A stretch of 64,000 nt of DNA, from NCBI RefSeq assembly GCF_013368755.1, contig NC_049564.1, positions 3,666,001 through 3,730,000 of the forward strand. Reading direction: 5' to 3'. Source of the stretch: Talaromyces rugulosus. Taxonomy: Eukaryota > Ascomycota > Eurotiomycetes > Eurotiales > Trichocomaceae. The notes beneath the pieces were generated by a model. That model did not search any database. It was not told where the DNA came from and saw only the letters and a program-made list of their open reading frames with translations. Position 1 is the first letter of the stretch, and each line of letters starts with the position of its first letter. Positions 35,123-46,485 of this stretch are shown here, piece by piece. Both the position numbers and the translations under genes were made by a program.

Positions 35123-36636
35123 ATGAAGCTTACTTTCAGAGTCCGTCGCCCTATCTTGCCTTGTTTCTGGACCCTCGCTGACAGCTCTGTTTCCTACAGG
35201 ATCTCAAGCAGCAGAAATTCACCATCGAAGCCGAACCAACCGAGACTGTAAGTGACATCCCTGCAGCCCAAACTGCCCGCCGTTGCGACGTTTGAGCCCG
35301 TGCGGGGCTAACCAGAATGTGACGACAGGTTGGCCAGGTTAAAGAAAAGATCGCCCAGGAGAAAGGATGGGAGGCCTCGCAACAGAAACTGATCTATTCC
35401 GGTACGTCGAGCTGTGTCAAACATTTCCAGCGCCAGGAGCTGACGTCGTCCCAGGTAAAATCCTCCAAGATGCCAACACCATCGAATCCTACAGCATCGA
35501 AGAAAAGGGCTTCATAGTATGCATGGTGTCAAAGGTATGGCGAAATTCTCTTTCGCCCCAGCGTAGTGCCCCTCTTATTAACATCGACACAGCCAAAGCC
35601 CTCTCCTGCTGCAGCTGCTGGCGAAGGTCCATCCACGCCGGCCAAAGCAGCTCCCGCCGTAACGCCTGCAGCCCCAGCTCCATCCGCTGCCCCCGCTGCT
35701 CCCCAGGTACCGCTTACACCCTCTCCAGCAGCTCCTGCGACCTCGGCTGGAGCCTCCGCTGCCGAACCCCTCAGCTTCAATGACCCCTCCGCTCTAGCCA
35801 TGGGTCCCCAGGGCGAGGCCGCCGTTGCTCAAATGGAAGCCATGGGCTTTCCCCGGTCCGAAATTGATCGTGCGATGCGAGCAGCGTTCTTCAACCCAGA
35901 CCGTGCTATCGAATACCTTCTCAACGTGAGTTTACGGGAAACCGATACTAAAGAGTGAGTCCAAAATGCTAAGTCAACTCTAGGGCATCCCAGAGAATGT
36001 CCAACAGGAACAACAGCAAGCACCCGCCGCAGCCGCAAGCCCCCCTCAGGCAGAAGGTACCCCAGCTCCCCCCCCTGCCACATTGCCCACAGCTACCGGT
36101 GGCGAAGAGCCAGTGAACCTGTTCGAGGCTGCCGCACAAGTTGGTCAAGCTGGTGCTCAACCTCGTGGAGGACGTTCAGCCGCGGCAGGCGGCGGAGAAG
36201 CTGGAGCATTGGGCAATCTCGACTTTCTCCGAAACAACCCTCACTTCCAACAGCTGCGTCAGCTTGTTCAACAGCAACCTCAGATGTTGGAACCAATCCT
36301 GCAACAGATCGGAGCCGGGAACCCGCAGTTGGCGCAGTTGATCGGACAAAATCAGGAACAGTTTCTTCAGCTCTTATCTGAAGACATTGGAGAAGAGGGC
36401 GGCGAGCTTCCTCCCGGTGCGCATGAGATCCGTGTCACAGAAGAGGAGCGCGATGCTATCGAGCGAGTAGGTGCACTTCTAGTAAACATATTTGGTTGTG
36501 ATACTGACTGTAGTAGCTTTGCCGTCTGGGATTTCCGCGGGATTCGGTGATCCAAGCCTACTTTGCCTGCGACAAGAACGAAGAGCTGGCCGCCAACTTT
36601 TTGTTTGAGCAACCCGACGAAAACGACGAACAATGA
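35123..36636 (+). CDS. RAD23: Nucleotide-excision repair and proteasome shuttle protein Rad23
   Basis: Partners with Rad4/XPC in DNA damage recognition and shuttles ubiquitinated proteins to the proteasome. Seven exons are 35123-35140, 35200-35247, 35329-35401, 35455-35534, 35593-35925, 35984-36466 and 36517-36636, giving 384 aa. The domain order is a UBL domain (MKLTFRDLKQQKF to about 73), a Pro/Ala linker, UBA1 ([19 protein letters not shown]), a second linker, the XPC-binding domain ([19 protein letters not shown]), and UBA2 ([18 protein letters not shown]) at the C-terminus. This is the full Rad23 architecture. The first exon is only 18 nt. It is convergent with SKP1. Confidence 0.96.
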
Positions 36637-37445
36637 TGACATCGATGGTATTTTTGCACCTGGAATTAAAATTTGCCATTAATAGCTACGACCAAGTCTC
36701 TCGAAATGTGTTTTTATTTTTTTCCACAAGCCTATTATTCTGATGATCTCCCCAAGTTTATGCCTCTTGACACTTTTCCCCTCTGTGCGAAAATGCTTTT
36801 TTTTCCCTCTCTCTCTATTCTCAATATGAATGAAAGCCCCCCTGCTGAAAGGGGGGGACTCTAGCGTTTTTTGCTTTTTTTCCCTTCATCAACTTTAAAC
36901 CTCTTCAAGTACACATTTTTTCCCCAATTTCCTGGTTTGCGATTACAACTGTGTATTTAAGACAGCCTGGGCATAGTAAGGATTTTGATAAGTTTTAGTG
37001 TTGGATCTTTCACATGTGAATTCCCCTCCGTCACTACGTAGAAGATGCTTTTTACTGATTCAGTAAAGAAGGGCATGAAAGGGCGTTATTAGCTTTTATT
37101 CAGCAAAAGAGGTAGGTCAAGTTAGCATCCTATCTAAAGAAGCCAAGCTACTGCGTTGTTCATCACAAAAGTGATGCTGTTAGAAAGAAAACGGACAGTG
37201 TGAGCCCTTCAAAAAAGCTCGAGGTAGCGTTACGTCACATTATAAGACGTAAAAAACAAAGAACCACGGAGAAAAACGCCAGAAGTAAGAAAAAACCCAA
37301 GTCAAGTGCAAGCATCATGAATCCGGGCATCAACATGTCATTACATCTTGGCCGCGGACCAAGACGAGAGATCCAAGACTTAGCGACTACAAAAACAGTC
37401 AGCTTTGTTTTTTTTTGCTTGAAAAAAAAAAAAGAAAGGTGAAAC
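36637..37445. other. Convergent 3' region, RAD23 and SKP1
   Basis: This 809-bp gap contains T-rich stretches (36710-36724, 36787-36805, 36869-36890), probably the RAD23 3' UTR, and an A-run near 37422-37437 next to the SKP1 stop. Short open frames have no protein character. Confidence 0.5.
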
Positions 37446-38050
37446 TCACTCCTCGGCCCATTCGTTCTCTCGGCGGATCTGATCTTCCTCCTCAGGCGTA
37501 AAGTCGTTCTGGATGTTGAACGTCTTGCGGATTTCCTCGGGAGACTTGCCCTTGATCATGTTGGCGACGGTCTTGCAACCAACGTCGAGGAGGGGCTTGA
37601 TGTCGAGGTAGTTTGCTGCCTATTAATCCAGTTAGCAAGAGAAAAAAAAAGAATCATTATAAGAGTAATAGAATACACACCAGGATGATTTCAAAAAGCA
37701 TCTCCTGGTCCACCTGCATGAACTTCTGGTCCCACTCGTCGATATCCGTTGTGCGTCGACGATTGTTCTCGCTGTCGTTGTCGTCTGTGCTGGGCGGGTC
37801 ATTCTTGTGGTGGATGCTCCATTCGATGACCTTGTTCAAGACAGGCTCGTTGACGTTGGGGATCGGGATGGGCTCGGTTGAGGTGCCAAGATCTTCGAGG
37901 AGGTGCTTGATGAGGATGGAGCGCTCGGCAACAGAGCGTTCTGGGGAGTGTTAGATTTTATCCAGAGAGAGAGAGAGAGAGATGCGGCTTACCAACTGTG
38001 AAGCTGACATCATCGGAGCTTTTGAGGGTGATCATTTCTTCGCCCGACAT
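37446..38050 (-). CDS. SKP1: SCF ubiquitin-ligase adaptor Skp1 (SconC)
   Basis: Links F-box proteins to cullin 1 in SCF E3 ligases; the Aspergillus homologue is sconC, found through sulfur regulation. Exons are 37993-38050, 37681-37940 and 37446-37619, giving 163 aa, the normal length. The N-terminal BTB/POZ fold begins [28 protein letters not shown] is the usual linker region, and the C-terminal F-box-binding helices read [30 protein letters not shown] and finish NEWAEE. Phases 1 and 0 match. Intron 1 carries a (GA)n run on the plus strand (TC on the coding strand). A 13-base G-run lies about 160 bp upstream of the start. Confidence 0.97.
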
Positions 38051-38942
38051 GGTGGCTGAGGGAAGAGAGGACTTTTGGAGATAGAGATAAGTGTTGAGAG
38101 AGGAGAGAAGTCTGATGTTATCTGGGGTTATCTCGGTGTCAGTCACATCAGTCACAGAGGACAGCGGAGTGAGCGAGTTGTGGAAGCAAACGGAGAAGCA
38201 CGGAATGGGGGGGGGGGGGCCATTTTATACTCACAGTCAGAACTGAGGACTGGAGGAAAGAACCCCTGGTTATTGAATTATCTGTTATTGTTCCTGCTGG
38301 AAAAAAGAAGATGGTGGACAGCGACCGACGTTGTGTGTTGGGGGAAGACAAAGCAGAGCGAATGGCCCCCCGCAGGTAGAAGGCGGAAACGCTTGAGGCT
38401 GCGAGCGGTGCGCGCCAGCTAATTGGCTGCCCACTTGAGCGCTCCTCATCGTCTCGTCAGCGTTTTTCTTTGTGTTTTTTCATGGATATCTTCATTATTA
38501 TGTGTGTCTGACGTCTTTGGCTTGTTTTGCTTTTATCTCTATTTTATTTATAACATTTTTTGCCATGGGGTGGAGCGTGTTTTGCTGCTATCTATAACTA
38601 TACATGGAGCTAATAATATATGATCATGTACAGCTGTCAACTATAAAAACAACACATAAACAACAAACAACATACTAATATCATATGATGGTAATATATT
38701 AAATGACATATCAGACGACAGCCTACTCCTATTATTATTATTATACGAACTCACGGCCAGTTTCAGCTCTAACTAATTAAATAATAATAAATAGCGCCGA
38801 TTAGCTTTTGGCTATCTCGCCCCCTTCTTGGAGAATATTGCTTCTTTCCTCTTTCTTCTTTCTCGCTCCCCCTCCATCACGCCACAGGGGCCGCGATGTT
38901 TCCTTTACCTTTCTTTCTGCGCGCTGCGCCCTGTTCTTCCTG
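38051..38942. promoter_or_regulatory. Divergent SKP1/SMP3 promoter region
   Basis: This 892-bp gap lies between SKP1 (-) and SMP3 (+). Features seen are a GTCAGTCACATCAGTCACAG direct repeat (38140-38158), a 13-base G-run (38207-38219), and an AT-rich centre with ATTATT repeats (38730-38745). No gene is seen. Confidence 0.45.
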
Positions 38943-40742
38943 ATGTGGAGGCGAACGTACCTGCTGCTCCTGCTGGTCCGGGTGTATTTTGCTCTGTCGC
39001 CGAGCTATCTGCACCCCGACGAGCACTTCCAGGGGCCCGAAGTTTTTGCTGGTGCGTTTATCGACAAACAGAAACAACCAAATCTAATCATCTATCTAGG
39101 GCGCATCTACTCCTATCCATCCCTCCTGACCTGGGAATTCACCTCGCAACATCCCATCCGCAGCGTGTTCCCGCTATGGCCCGTGTACGGGCTGCCCATG
39201 AGCCTGCTGAAATGGTTCTACAACGAGACCGGCTTCACCAGCCCGCCTGCCGACCTGGTTTATTATATCTTGCGCGCTGGCATGTTTGTCATGAGCTTCG
39301 TGTTTGAGGACTGGGCCATCTACGAGCTGGTGCCCACGCCGCGATACCGCGTGCCCGCCGTGGTGCTGGTTGCCTCGTCGTATGTCACCTGGACGTATCA
39401 GACGCACACTTTTTCCAACTCGCTCGAGACGCTGTTGGTCGCCTGGGGACTGGTTTTGATTCGCCGCATTATTGATAATAAGGTGGGCTTTTCTCTCTCT
39501 CTCTCTCTCTCTCTCTATCTTGTGGTTGCATCTGCTGATATTTGGTAGAAACACTCGGCCTTCTTTTCTTGCGCCGTCTTGTCGTTTGTCGCCGTGCTGG
39601 GTGTATTCAATCGAATCACCTTTCCAGCATTTCTCGTCGTGCCTGGGTTGCAGCTGCTACCGCATTTTCGTCGCAAGTCAGTATTCGCGCATGATCCTTT
39701 TTTTCTTCTTCTTCGTTGGCTCACCATAAGCTTATCGTACAGGCCGTTCTCACTCGTCGTCCTCGTCGCATTCGGTCTGCTATTTACAGGAGTCGCCATT
39801 CTAACCGATAGTCTCTTCTACCGCTCCTTCAGCCTCGAAGAAACCATCCGCAACCCGGTCATCACGCCTCTCAACAACCTGCGGTATAACTCCAATACCC
39901 TCAACTTGGCGGAACATGGTCTGCACGCGCGGTACCAGCACTTTCTTGTGAACCTGCCACAGCTCCTGGGGCCGGCCTTTGTTGTGCTCGTGCTCCATCT
40001 ATTTACCGACAAGTCACGGGCATTGCAAACCTTTTACAACGGGCGAGCCGTCTCCGCCATATCGGCCACGATGATTCTGTCCATCTTTCCGCACCAAGAA
40101 CCGCGCTTCTTGCTGCCATGTGTGCCTTTGCTCCTGACATGTATCCGGCCACTCAGATCGCGCCCGTTTCTTGTTGCTTGGCTGTGTTTTAACGTTGCCA
40201 TGGGGTATCTGATGGGGGTGTACCACCAAGGCGGCGTGGTGCCTACGCAGCTGGAAATCCCCTCGATCATTGCATCCAAACTGCCTGTTCAGACATTGTC
40301 TGCAGGAACCAACGTGACAGTATTCTGGTGGAAAACGTACTCCCCGCCGTTGTGGCTGCTGGGTGACAGCAACAACAGCAACAATAACCACAACACAATA
40401 ACCAACACCATCGACCTAATGGGCATGCGCGCGCCAGAAATGATCTCGCGCATCGACACCGCGGTCCCGCTATGCCATAACAAAAACCGGCCCAGTAATT
40501 CAGACCTGATACTTCTGGTTGCCCCTCGATCTGCCACCTTTCTCGACACTTATACTACTACTACTACTGCTAGTCATGCTGAACGACCGCTCCGCATGCA
40601 AGAATTATACACGTACAAAAAGCACATCAACCTCGATGATCTCGACTTTGCAGACGACGGTGTCTTGCACACTATTCATAGGGTTATTGGGCGGCGCGGG
40701 CTGAGTGTTTGGGCGGTTGAGCGGGAGGGATGTTTATCTTGA
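38943..40742 (+). CDS. SMP3: GPI mannosyltransferase 4 (Smp3/PIG-Z family)
   Basis: ER membrane enzyme that adds the fourth mannose to the GPI-anchor core using dolichol-phosphate mannose. Four exons are 38943-39051, 39100-39482, 39549-39676 and 39743-40742, giving 539 aa. [14 protein letters not shown] near the N-terminus is the lumenal acidic motif of the PIG-M/B/Z superfamily. Many hydrophobic segments follow (for example [12 protein letters not shown] and [13 protein letters not shown]), as does [10 protein letters not shown], the second conserved motif. The start Met lies directly before the first membrane segment. Intron 1 (48 nt) has length 3n and no stop, so an unspliced message stays in frame. 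Intron 2 has a (TC)n tract. Confidence 0.93.
39489..39516 (+). repeat. (TC)n microsatellite in SMP3 intron 2
   Basis: About 14 TC units shortly after the donor site. It resembles an extended pyrimidine tract but lies far from the acceptor. Confidence 0.75.
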
Positions 40743-41090
40743 CGTTTTCTTTGATATGAATTATTATATAATCTACTTTGTAATTTTGGAATAGAACATT
40801 TCGTCTATAATAATAATATCTTGATTTCATAATGTTGATGTATAGAATAGTTAAAGACGTCGGCGCGGGAAGAAACCGGAAGCGCGGTAACGGCTCTTGG
40901 CGCTGCCGAACCGTGAAAAGTCCCCTAGAGTCCCAGTTGCAACCCGGACCGAGCAACCTCGACCTTGGCAACCTTTTGCTGCTACAAGACCACCTACGCT
41001 CTTTTACCGCCTCCCTCTCCTCTCCAACCTCTTCCTCCTTTTCTTCTTCTCTTTTCTTATCTTTTTTTTAATAGAGGGAATTCTGCAGCC
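40743..41090. promoter_or_regulatory. SMP3-LSC1 spacer with LSC1 leader
   Basis: This 348-bp gap is AT-rich next to SMP3. From about 41000 to 41090 the plus strand is strongly pyrimidine-rich (CTCTTCC runs), typical of the region around transcription starts in filamentous fungi. Confidence 0.5.
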
Positions 41091-42455
41091 ATGCAGGCCT
41101 TTCGCCGCAACACGCTCTCTGCTCTGCAGAATGCTTCCAAACAGCAGCAGCGCCGTACATATGTTGGTGCCAGCGCAGCATATGCGTCGACTGCCAACAA
41201 CCTTCGCATAAACGGCGACACTCGCGTCATCTTCCAGGGTTTCACTGGAAAGCAGGGAACGTACGTTGCCAATCGATCTTTTTTTCTTCTTCTCTTTGAT
41301 GATTACTTGCTGACATATTTGAGGACAGCTTCCACGCTGAGCAGGCCATCGCCTACGGTACATGAGAATAAAAAAAACCCCCCCCCCATCACTTTAGACA
41401 TTTCGACTGATGTCACATAGGTACAAACGTTGTCGGTGGAACAAACCCCAAGAAAGCTGGAACTACGCATTTGGACAAGCCAGTCTTTGCGTCTGTCCGC
41501 GATGCTGTCAAGGAGACCGGAGCTACCGCCTCGGCTATCTTCGTTCCGTACGTTTTGATGATTCTTGCGCGTTATTCTCTGTGCTTACTAGGATATATAG
41601 TCCTCCCGTGGCTGCTGCTGGTATTGAAGAGGCGATTGCGGCTGAAATTCCGCTCGTCGTTTGGTATGTTTTTTCCTGTCTGGCCGATACTCTTTTTTCT
41701 TGGTCTTGAAATCTAACTAGCTTGATAGCATTACTGAGGGTATCCCCCAGCACGGTACGCGACAATTCTAGGCATAATAGCGCTTGCATAACTAACGAAG
41801 AAACTCGATAGACATGGTTCGCATCACCGACATCCTGAAGACGCAGAACAAGACTCGCTTGGTCGGACCCAACTGCCCTGGTATCATTGCTCCGGTACGT
41901 TACGCCTCTAGCCACAATATATATATATATAATTATTCTAACGAGAGGCTATAGGGTCAATGCAAAATCGGCATCATGCCCGGCTTCATCCACAAGCGCG
42001 GTCGCATTGGCATCGTGTCCCGTTCCGGAACCCTGACCTACGAAGCCGTCAACCAGACCACACAAGCCGGTCTGGGCCAGTCCCTCGTCGTCGGCATTGG
42101 TGGCGATCCTTTCTCTGGAACCAACTTCATCGACTGCCTCAAGATCTTCTTGGAAGATGAGGAGACCGACGGCATCATTATGATTGGTGAAATTGGCGGT
42201 AGCGCCGAGGAAGACGCAGCCGAGTTCCTCAAGAGCGAGAACAAGAAGAACAAGCCCGCTGTCAGCTTCATTGCTGGAATCAGTGCCCCGCCCGGCCGAC
42301 GAATGGGTCACGCTGGAGCTATTGTTAGTGGTGGTAAAGGTGGCGCTGACTCCAAGATTGCTGCCCTTGAGGCCGCTGGTGTCATTGTCGAGAGGAGCCC
42401 GGCTTCTCTGGGCAAGACTCTGCTTGCAGAATTCGTCAAGCGCGACCTCGTTTAA
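41091..42455 (+). CDS. LSC1: Succinyl-CoA ligase alpha subunit, mitochondrial
   Basis: TCA-cycle enzyme subunit that binds CoA and carries the phosphohistidine, making nucleoside triphosphate from succinyl-CoA. Seven exons are 41091-41260, 41329-41357, 41421-41547, 41601-41663, 41729-41754, 41812-41894 and 41955-42455, giving 332 aa. The first 30 residues (basic, hydroxylated, Gln-rich, no acids) form a mitochondrial presequence. [14 protein letters not shown] starts the CoA-binding domain. Other landmarks are [29 protein letters not shown], and GHAGAIV with the catalytic His. Two internal exons are only 29 and 26 nt. It is convergent with the conserved unknown gene 238 bp away. Confidence 0.97.
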
Positions 42456-42693
42456 AGCGATTCTTTTTTAATATTATATCCTGTGCTCGATCTAGGTTAT
42501 GAGAGACTCGTTAAGAGGTTTTTGTCCTCCTTGTGATTCAATATCGTGTTTTCTTTTCTATTTGAGGTGTGGAGCATAATTTGTTTCGTGTATACTTTCA
42601 TATTCCCAATAGAAGTGTTTTGCTTGGATTTCTCTATACAATTAAAACCTTATGAGATCATATCTCGCGGCGTAATATTTATACAGTAAATCA

Positions 42694-44676
42694 CTATCGA
42701 GGTTCCAAAGAAGCAAAATACCGAGTCCCAGAGAATCCATGAACCATGACGCTCTCAATGTCAATGTTACCTCCACTATAAGGACTCCATAACTTGATGA
42801 GAACGAAACGGCCAGCCCTGTTGATAGTCAGAAATAAAGCAACACAGAAAAGGGGATTAACGGGGGCATATACGGTGGAGGGTCAAATTTGATATTAACC
42901 ATGCTCTTTTCGCGCTCAATAAAGAACCGCGCGTGCGGTTTCATGACTTCTGGAGCCTCAGAAGCAGTAGATCCTTCAAAGCCCGCCACGGGCTCTATGC
43001 GACTGGGCGCGGTTAACCGGCTACGATGGATAGCGTGCTGGTTGCGCTGGCTGCGAATCCGGCGACGCATGTCGAAACGACCACGGTTGAACGCTGTCGT
43101 TTCCCCTTCCTCGCCGTCACCGCCAGCGTTGTCGTTGTCGTTGCCGTTGCCGGTGTCAGTCTCGTCTCCGGCTTCCTCAGGACAAAGCAGTTCGCCGTCT
43201 TGATTAAAGTAAAGGAATCGTGGCGGCAAATCGTTGTTGTTCTCTTGGTTATCGGGCGGCCCGACGTCGGAATTATCCTCGTTTTCTGTAGTGACTCTGA
43301 ACTGCGGTTCTATATTGCTAGGCGGCGCCAGCGGCATCGTTTCATTCGACGTGTCTCTAGACTCCAAGCCAGCCGAGTTATCGGATCGTTCGATTGTTTG
43401 AAGAGGGCTTCGGTAAGCATTCATGTACTCCTGAGAGGGCAGGGCGTATTGCCGTCTGGAACGATGGCCTCTTCTATTCCGAGACGAATACTGGATTTGA
43501 TACTGTGCGGTTCTTTCGAGTAGTTCGTCAGAAGTCATAGAAACAAATACCATGCCTTCTTGGATCCTGTGAAACATGAGCATTTTTAGCAACTTGCCAG
43601 GGGCCATCATATAGTGTCAACATACGCAGCGTCAAACCCTTTCTTAGGTGCCCTGATGACAATCCGTTTAAGAGAAAAAGGGGCTCCCCCACGATGTTTC
43701 AATATGAGATTACAGTTGCCTTTCTTGGTGCAGTAGACCGACGAGTCGTCCAAGAGGACATTCCCTGGCCAAGAGCTTTCTCCGTTGTCGTCATAGTAGC
43801 TCCCCCCATCGCAACTCGCAATTTCCATTTTTAACAAGCCCGGAACGACCTGCCCATAATGACCGTAACTGAATCCACTCAACCCTTCACGGTGATCATC
43901 AGAGTCGAGTTTGCGTCTTTTGGCCCTCCATCGATGTGCTATAGAACCAGGAGAATCTGACTGGGGCCGGGTTTCATCCCAATTAGGAGGGTGATGAGGT
44001 CCATAGTAGGAAGCGGGGTTCAGTAACGGCATTGGAGACTCTGAGCGAGGAAAAGCTTCACCAATCATAGATGCAATAGAGGCATTGGATTCTCGAATAT
44101 TCGCAGCTAATTGCTGCAATTCAGATCCAGAGTCTTCGCCCAAAAATGACCCGAGCCTTGCCAAAGGGGCGCTGGGTCTGATCCACATTCTTGGCCGATG
44201 GTTGGAGGAATCGGATTCCTGGTCCATGACTTCTGAATAATTTACACCCGAGTTCCCATCTCGCTCGTGGTTCTGACCTCCTCGACGTCGGGCCTGATCG
44301 GAAGTTGCTGTTGATGAATCGTCTAGATCCTGTTCAAAGGTTGATCGGTTCCGAGTCCGGTCCACCTGCGACTGCTCGACTTCTTGAATCAGCGCTTCCA
44401 ATCCACGAGTCATGGCCGATGGCTCCCTCTCCGGATTTCTTTGTGATAAAAAGTCTCGTAGATTGTTTAGGTAGGGCGACTGGCGACCCTGCTGCGTCCT
44501 TTCCGACGTCGAGCTGCGATCTGGACGGCCCGAGGCCGGTGGGTAGTCGTAATTCCCCGACTGTAGTTGAACAGGTTAGTACGCGTTTGCTGGCCGTGTC
44601 AAATGTAGGTATAATCATGGGGTGTATAGGCAATCGTGCGGCAAGCTTGGCGGGCGACGTTAGGCAAACGTACCAT
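42694..44676 (-). CDS. Conserved unknown protein with a split beta-sandwich-like domain
   Basis: Unrecognised 584-aa protein. Exons are 44674-44676 (the ATG alone), 43626-44560, 42874-43566 and 42694-42817. All junctions have GT-AG and restore phase, so the reading MSGNYDYPPASG is well supported. Residues 1-270 are disordered and polar. A folded core appears split: about 272-335 (VYCTKKGNCNLILKHRGG, FSLKRIVIRAPKKGF, EGMVFVSM) and the last 60 residues (VNIKFDPPPAGRFVLIKLW, NIDIESVMVHGFSG). About 190 acidic, Asn/Gly/Asp-rich residues separate them. The two halves together resemble a galactose-binding or DOC-like beta-sandwich with a disordered loop insert, but this is inference. It is divergent from AOS1. 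Confidence 0.8.
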
Positions 44677-45141
44677 GGCTGATGTGTTTCCCAGCGGGAC
44701 ATCTGCCTCCCTTCACCCAGGCTGTGAGAGCAGGAGACTATGATGTATTTCGTGCACTCTTGTTCCAACCGTGTCTGAGAAGTCGAGCGTTGCTGGAAGA
44801 GGATAGTTGGCAGATTGTGACTCTGACTGTGTATAAGCTGCGGCAGCCGGTCGGCGGCGAGTGACGCTTGCCCCGTAGTTAGCGTCCCCACCACGGGCCC
44901 ACCGAGAAGTTTACATGGTCAGGTTGCTCAACCCCAACGGCCACGAACTAACCATCCATATTAATTACTCCAAACACAAGATCGGCAGGGTTTCTGGTTG
45001 CTGCCTGTTCGCCTCGGCTCAGTTCCCTTTCCTTTCACCTGGACAGCCACCTCCAGCGTTACACCTCCACCTTGGCCTTCCCCGCATCAGTTGATGTCGG
45101 TTGCCTGTATCAAACAAACACTCTAGGATTGTGAGGTCAAA
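44677..45141. promoter_or_regulatory. Divergent promoter of the conserved unknown gene and AOS1
   Basis: This 465-bp gap is of mixed composition. A pair of CTGTTTGCC/GGTTGCCTG-like words is present, but no clear TATA box. The segment 45000-45140 is probably the AOS1 leader. Confidence 0.4.
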
Positions 45142-46485
45142 ATGAGCAACCAGGGCAACCATGAAGCCAGCAACCAGGGCATCAGCGCAGGTATGTGATA
45201 TGCAACTAAGGTCCGAAGAGTCGCTAACTCTCCACAGATGAAATCGCTCTTTACGACAGGCAGATCCGCCTATGGGGTGTGCAGGCCCAAGAAAAGTACG
45301 AGATGTCCCAGATCCCAAATCTTCTTTGGTCCATCACTGACTGCTTCAATCTAGATTGAGGTCTGCAAAGATACTTCTGGTGACTTGCAAGGCATTGGCG
45401 AATGAGATCGCAAAAAACCTTGTTCTCGCTGGAGTCGGGTCGTTGACTATCATTGACCATGAACCGGTTACCGAGATCGATTTGGGCGCTCAGTTCTTTG
45501 TTTCCCAAGAGACCATTGGCCAAAATGTGAGACCCTGTTTTGCTTTGGCAGTGTAAAACCAGGCGACGAACTAACTGTGTTGTAGCGGGCAGAAGCTGCA
45601 GCGCCTCATATTCGTGCCATGAATCCTAGAGTGCTGTTAAACATTGACACAGACAATGTCCACACCAAACCACCGGAGTTTTTTGGAGCTTTTGATATTA
45701 CTATTGCTACCGACCTTGACTTTATGACTTATACAAACATCAACGCGGCCTGTCGCATTGCAAGTCGACGTTTTTATGCCGCCGGGCTACACGGCTTCTA
45801 CGGGTACGTCTTTGCAGACCTGATTTCGCACGACTTTGTCATTGAGCGTGAAAAATCAAATGTCTCTTCGCATGGCCAGGAAACGCCCACGCGGTCAATT
45901 GTCGGCATCGCCACGAAACGAGAAAACGACAAGGTCATTGAGCTGGTGACAAAGCGTGAAATTTACTCGCCGCTTCTCCTTGCCAACAGTTCTCCTCTTC
46001 CCGAGGAATTCACGCGCATTGCGAGAAAAAAGAAACAGGTAACTCCACTTTTGAGCTGTCTCCGAGCCCTGTGGGAATTCCAGAGGACATCCAACGGCAA
46101 ACTCCCGACCTTTTCACGCTCCGAACTCGAGGTTTTTACCACGCTTGTCAACGAACGCCACCGCGAACTACAGCTCGATATCAGCTCTATCGACTCTTCT
46201 TTCTTGCGGAGCTTCCTGGAAAACCTCGGCTGCGAACTGAGCCCCGTGGCCGCGTTCCTCGGCGGCAGTCTTGCGCAGGACGTAATCAATGTTTTGAGTC
46301 TGCGTGAGCAACCACTCCAAAACCTATTGCTGTTTGACGGAGAGAAGAACATTGCGCCTATATACCCTCTGCACCCGATTTTCCCGCCGCAGATTGAACA
46401 TATGGCGTCCGGCGAGCATCATACAACTACTACTACCTCACTTCCCGTATTGAATTCCATCCCATCCAACGGAGTCGGCCCTTGA
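45142..46485 (+). CDS. AOS1: SUMO-activating enzyme subunit Aos1 (SAE1)
   Basis: Smaller subunit of the SUMO E1, pairing with Uba2 to activate SUMO with ATP. Exons are 45142-45190, 45238-45295, 45355-45526 and 45586-46485, giving 392 aa. It shows the E1 N-terminal block DEIALYDRQIRLWGVQAQEKLR, the Rossmann segment LVLAGVGSLTIIDHE, and the conserved DLGAQFF, with no catalytic Cys motif, as expected for this half-E1. For the third exon I chose the AG at 45353-45354, which yields QEKLRSAK; the next AG, six bases on, would delete two conserved residues. The C-terminal tail (Thr-rich) is short. A run of 28 A follows the stop after 22 bases. Confidence 0.94.

Noticed and set aside
35123..46485. RAD23, SKP1 and AOS1 within 11 kb as a ubiquitin/SUMO gene cluster
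   Set aside because: They are on both strands, separated by unrelated genes (SMP3, LSC1) and each has its own promoter. Chance proximity of housekeeping genes is the simpler view.
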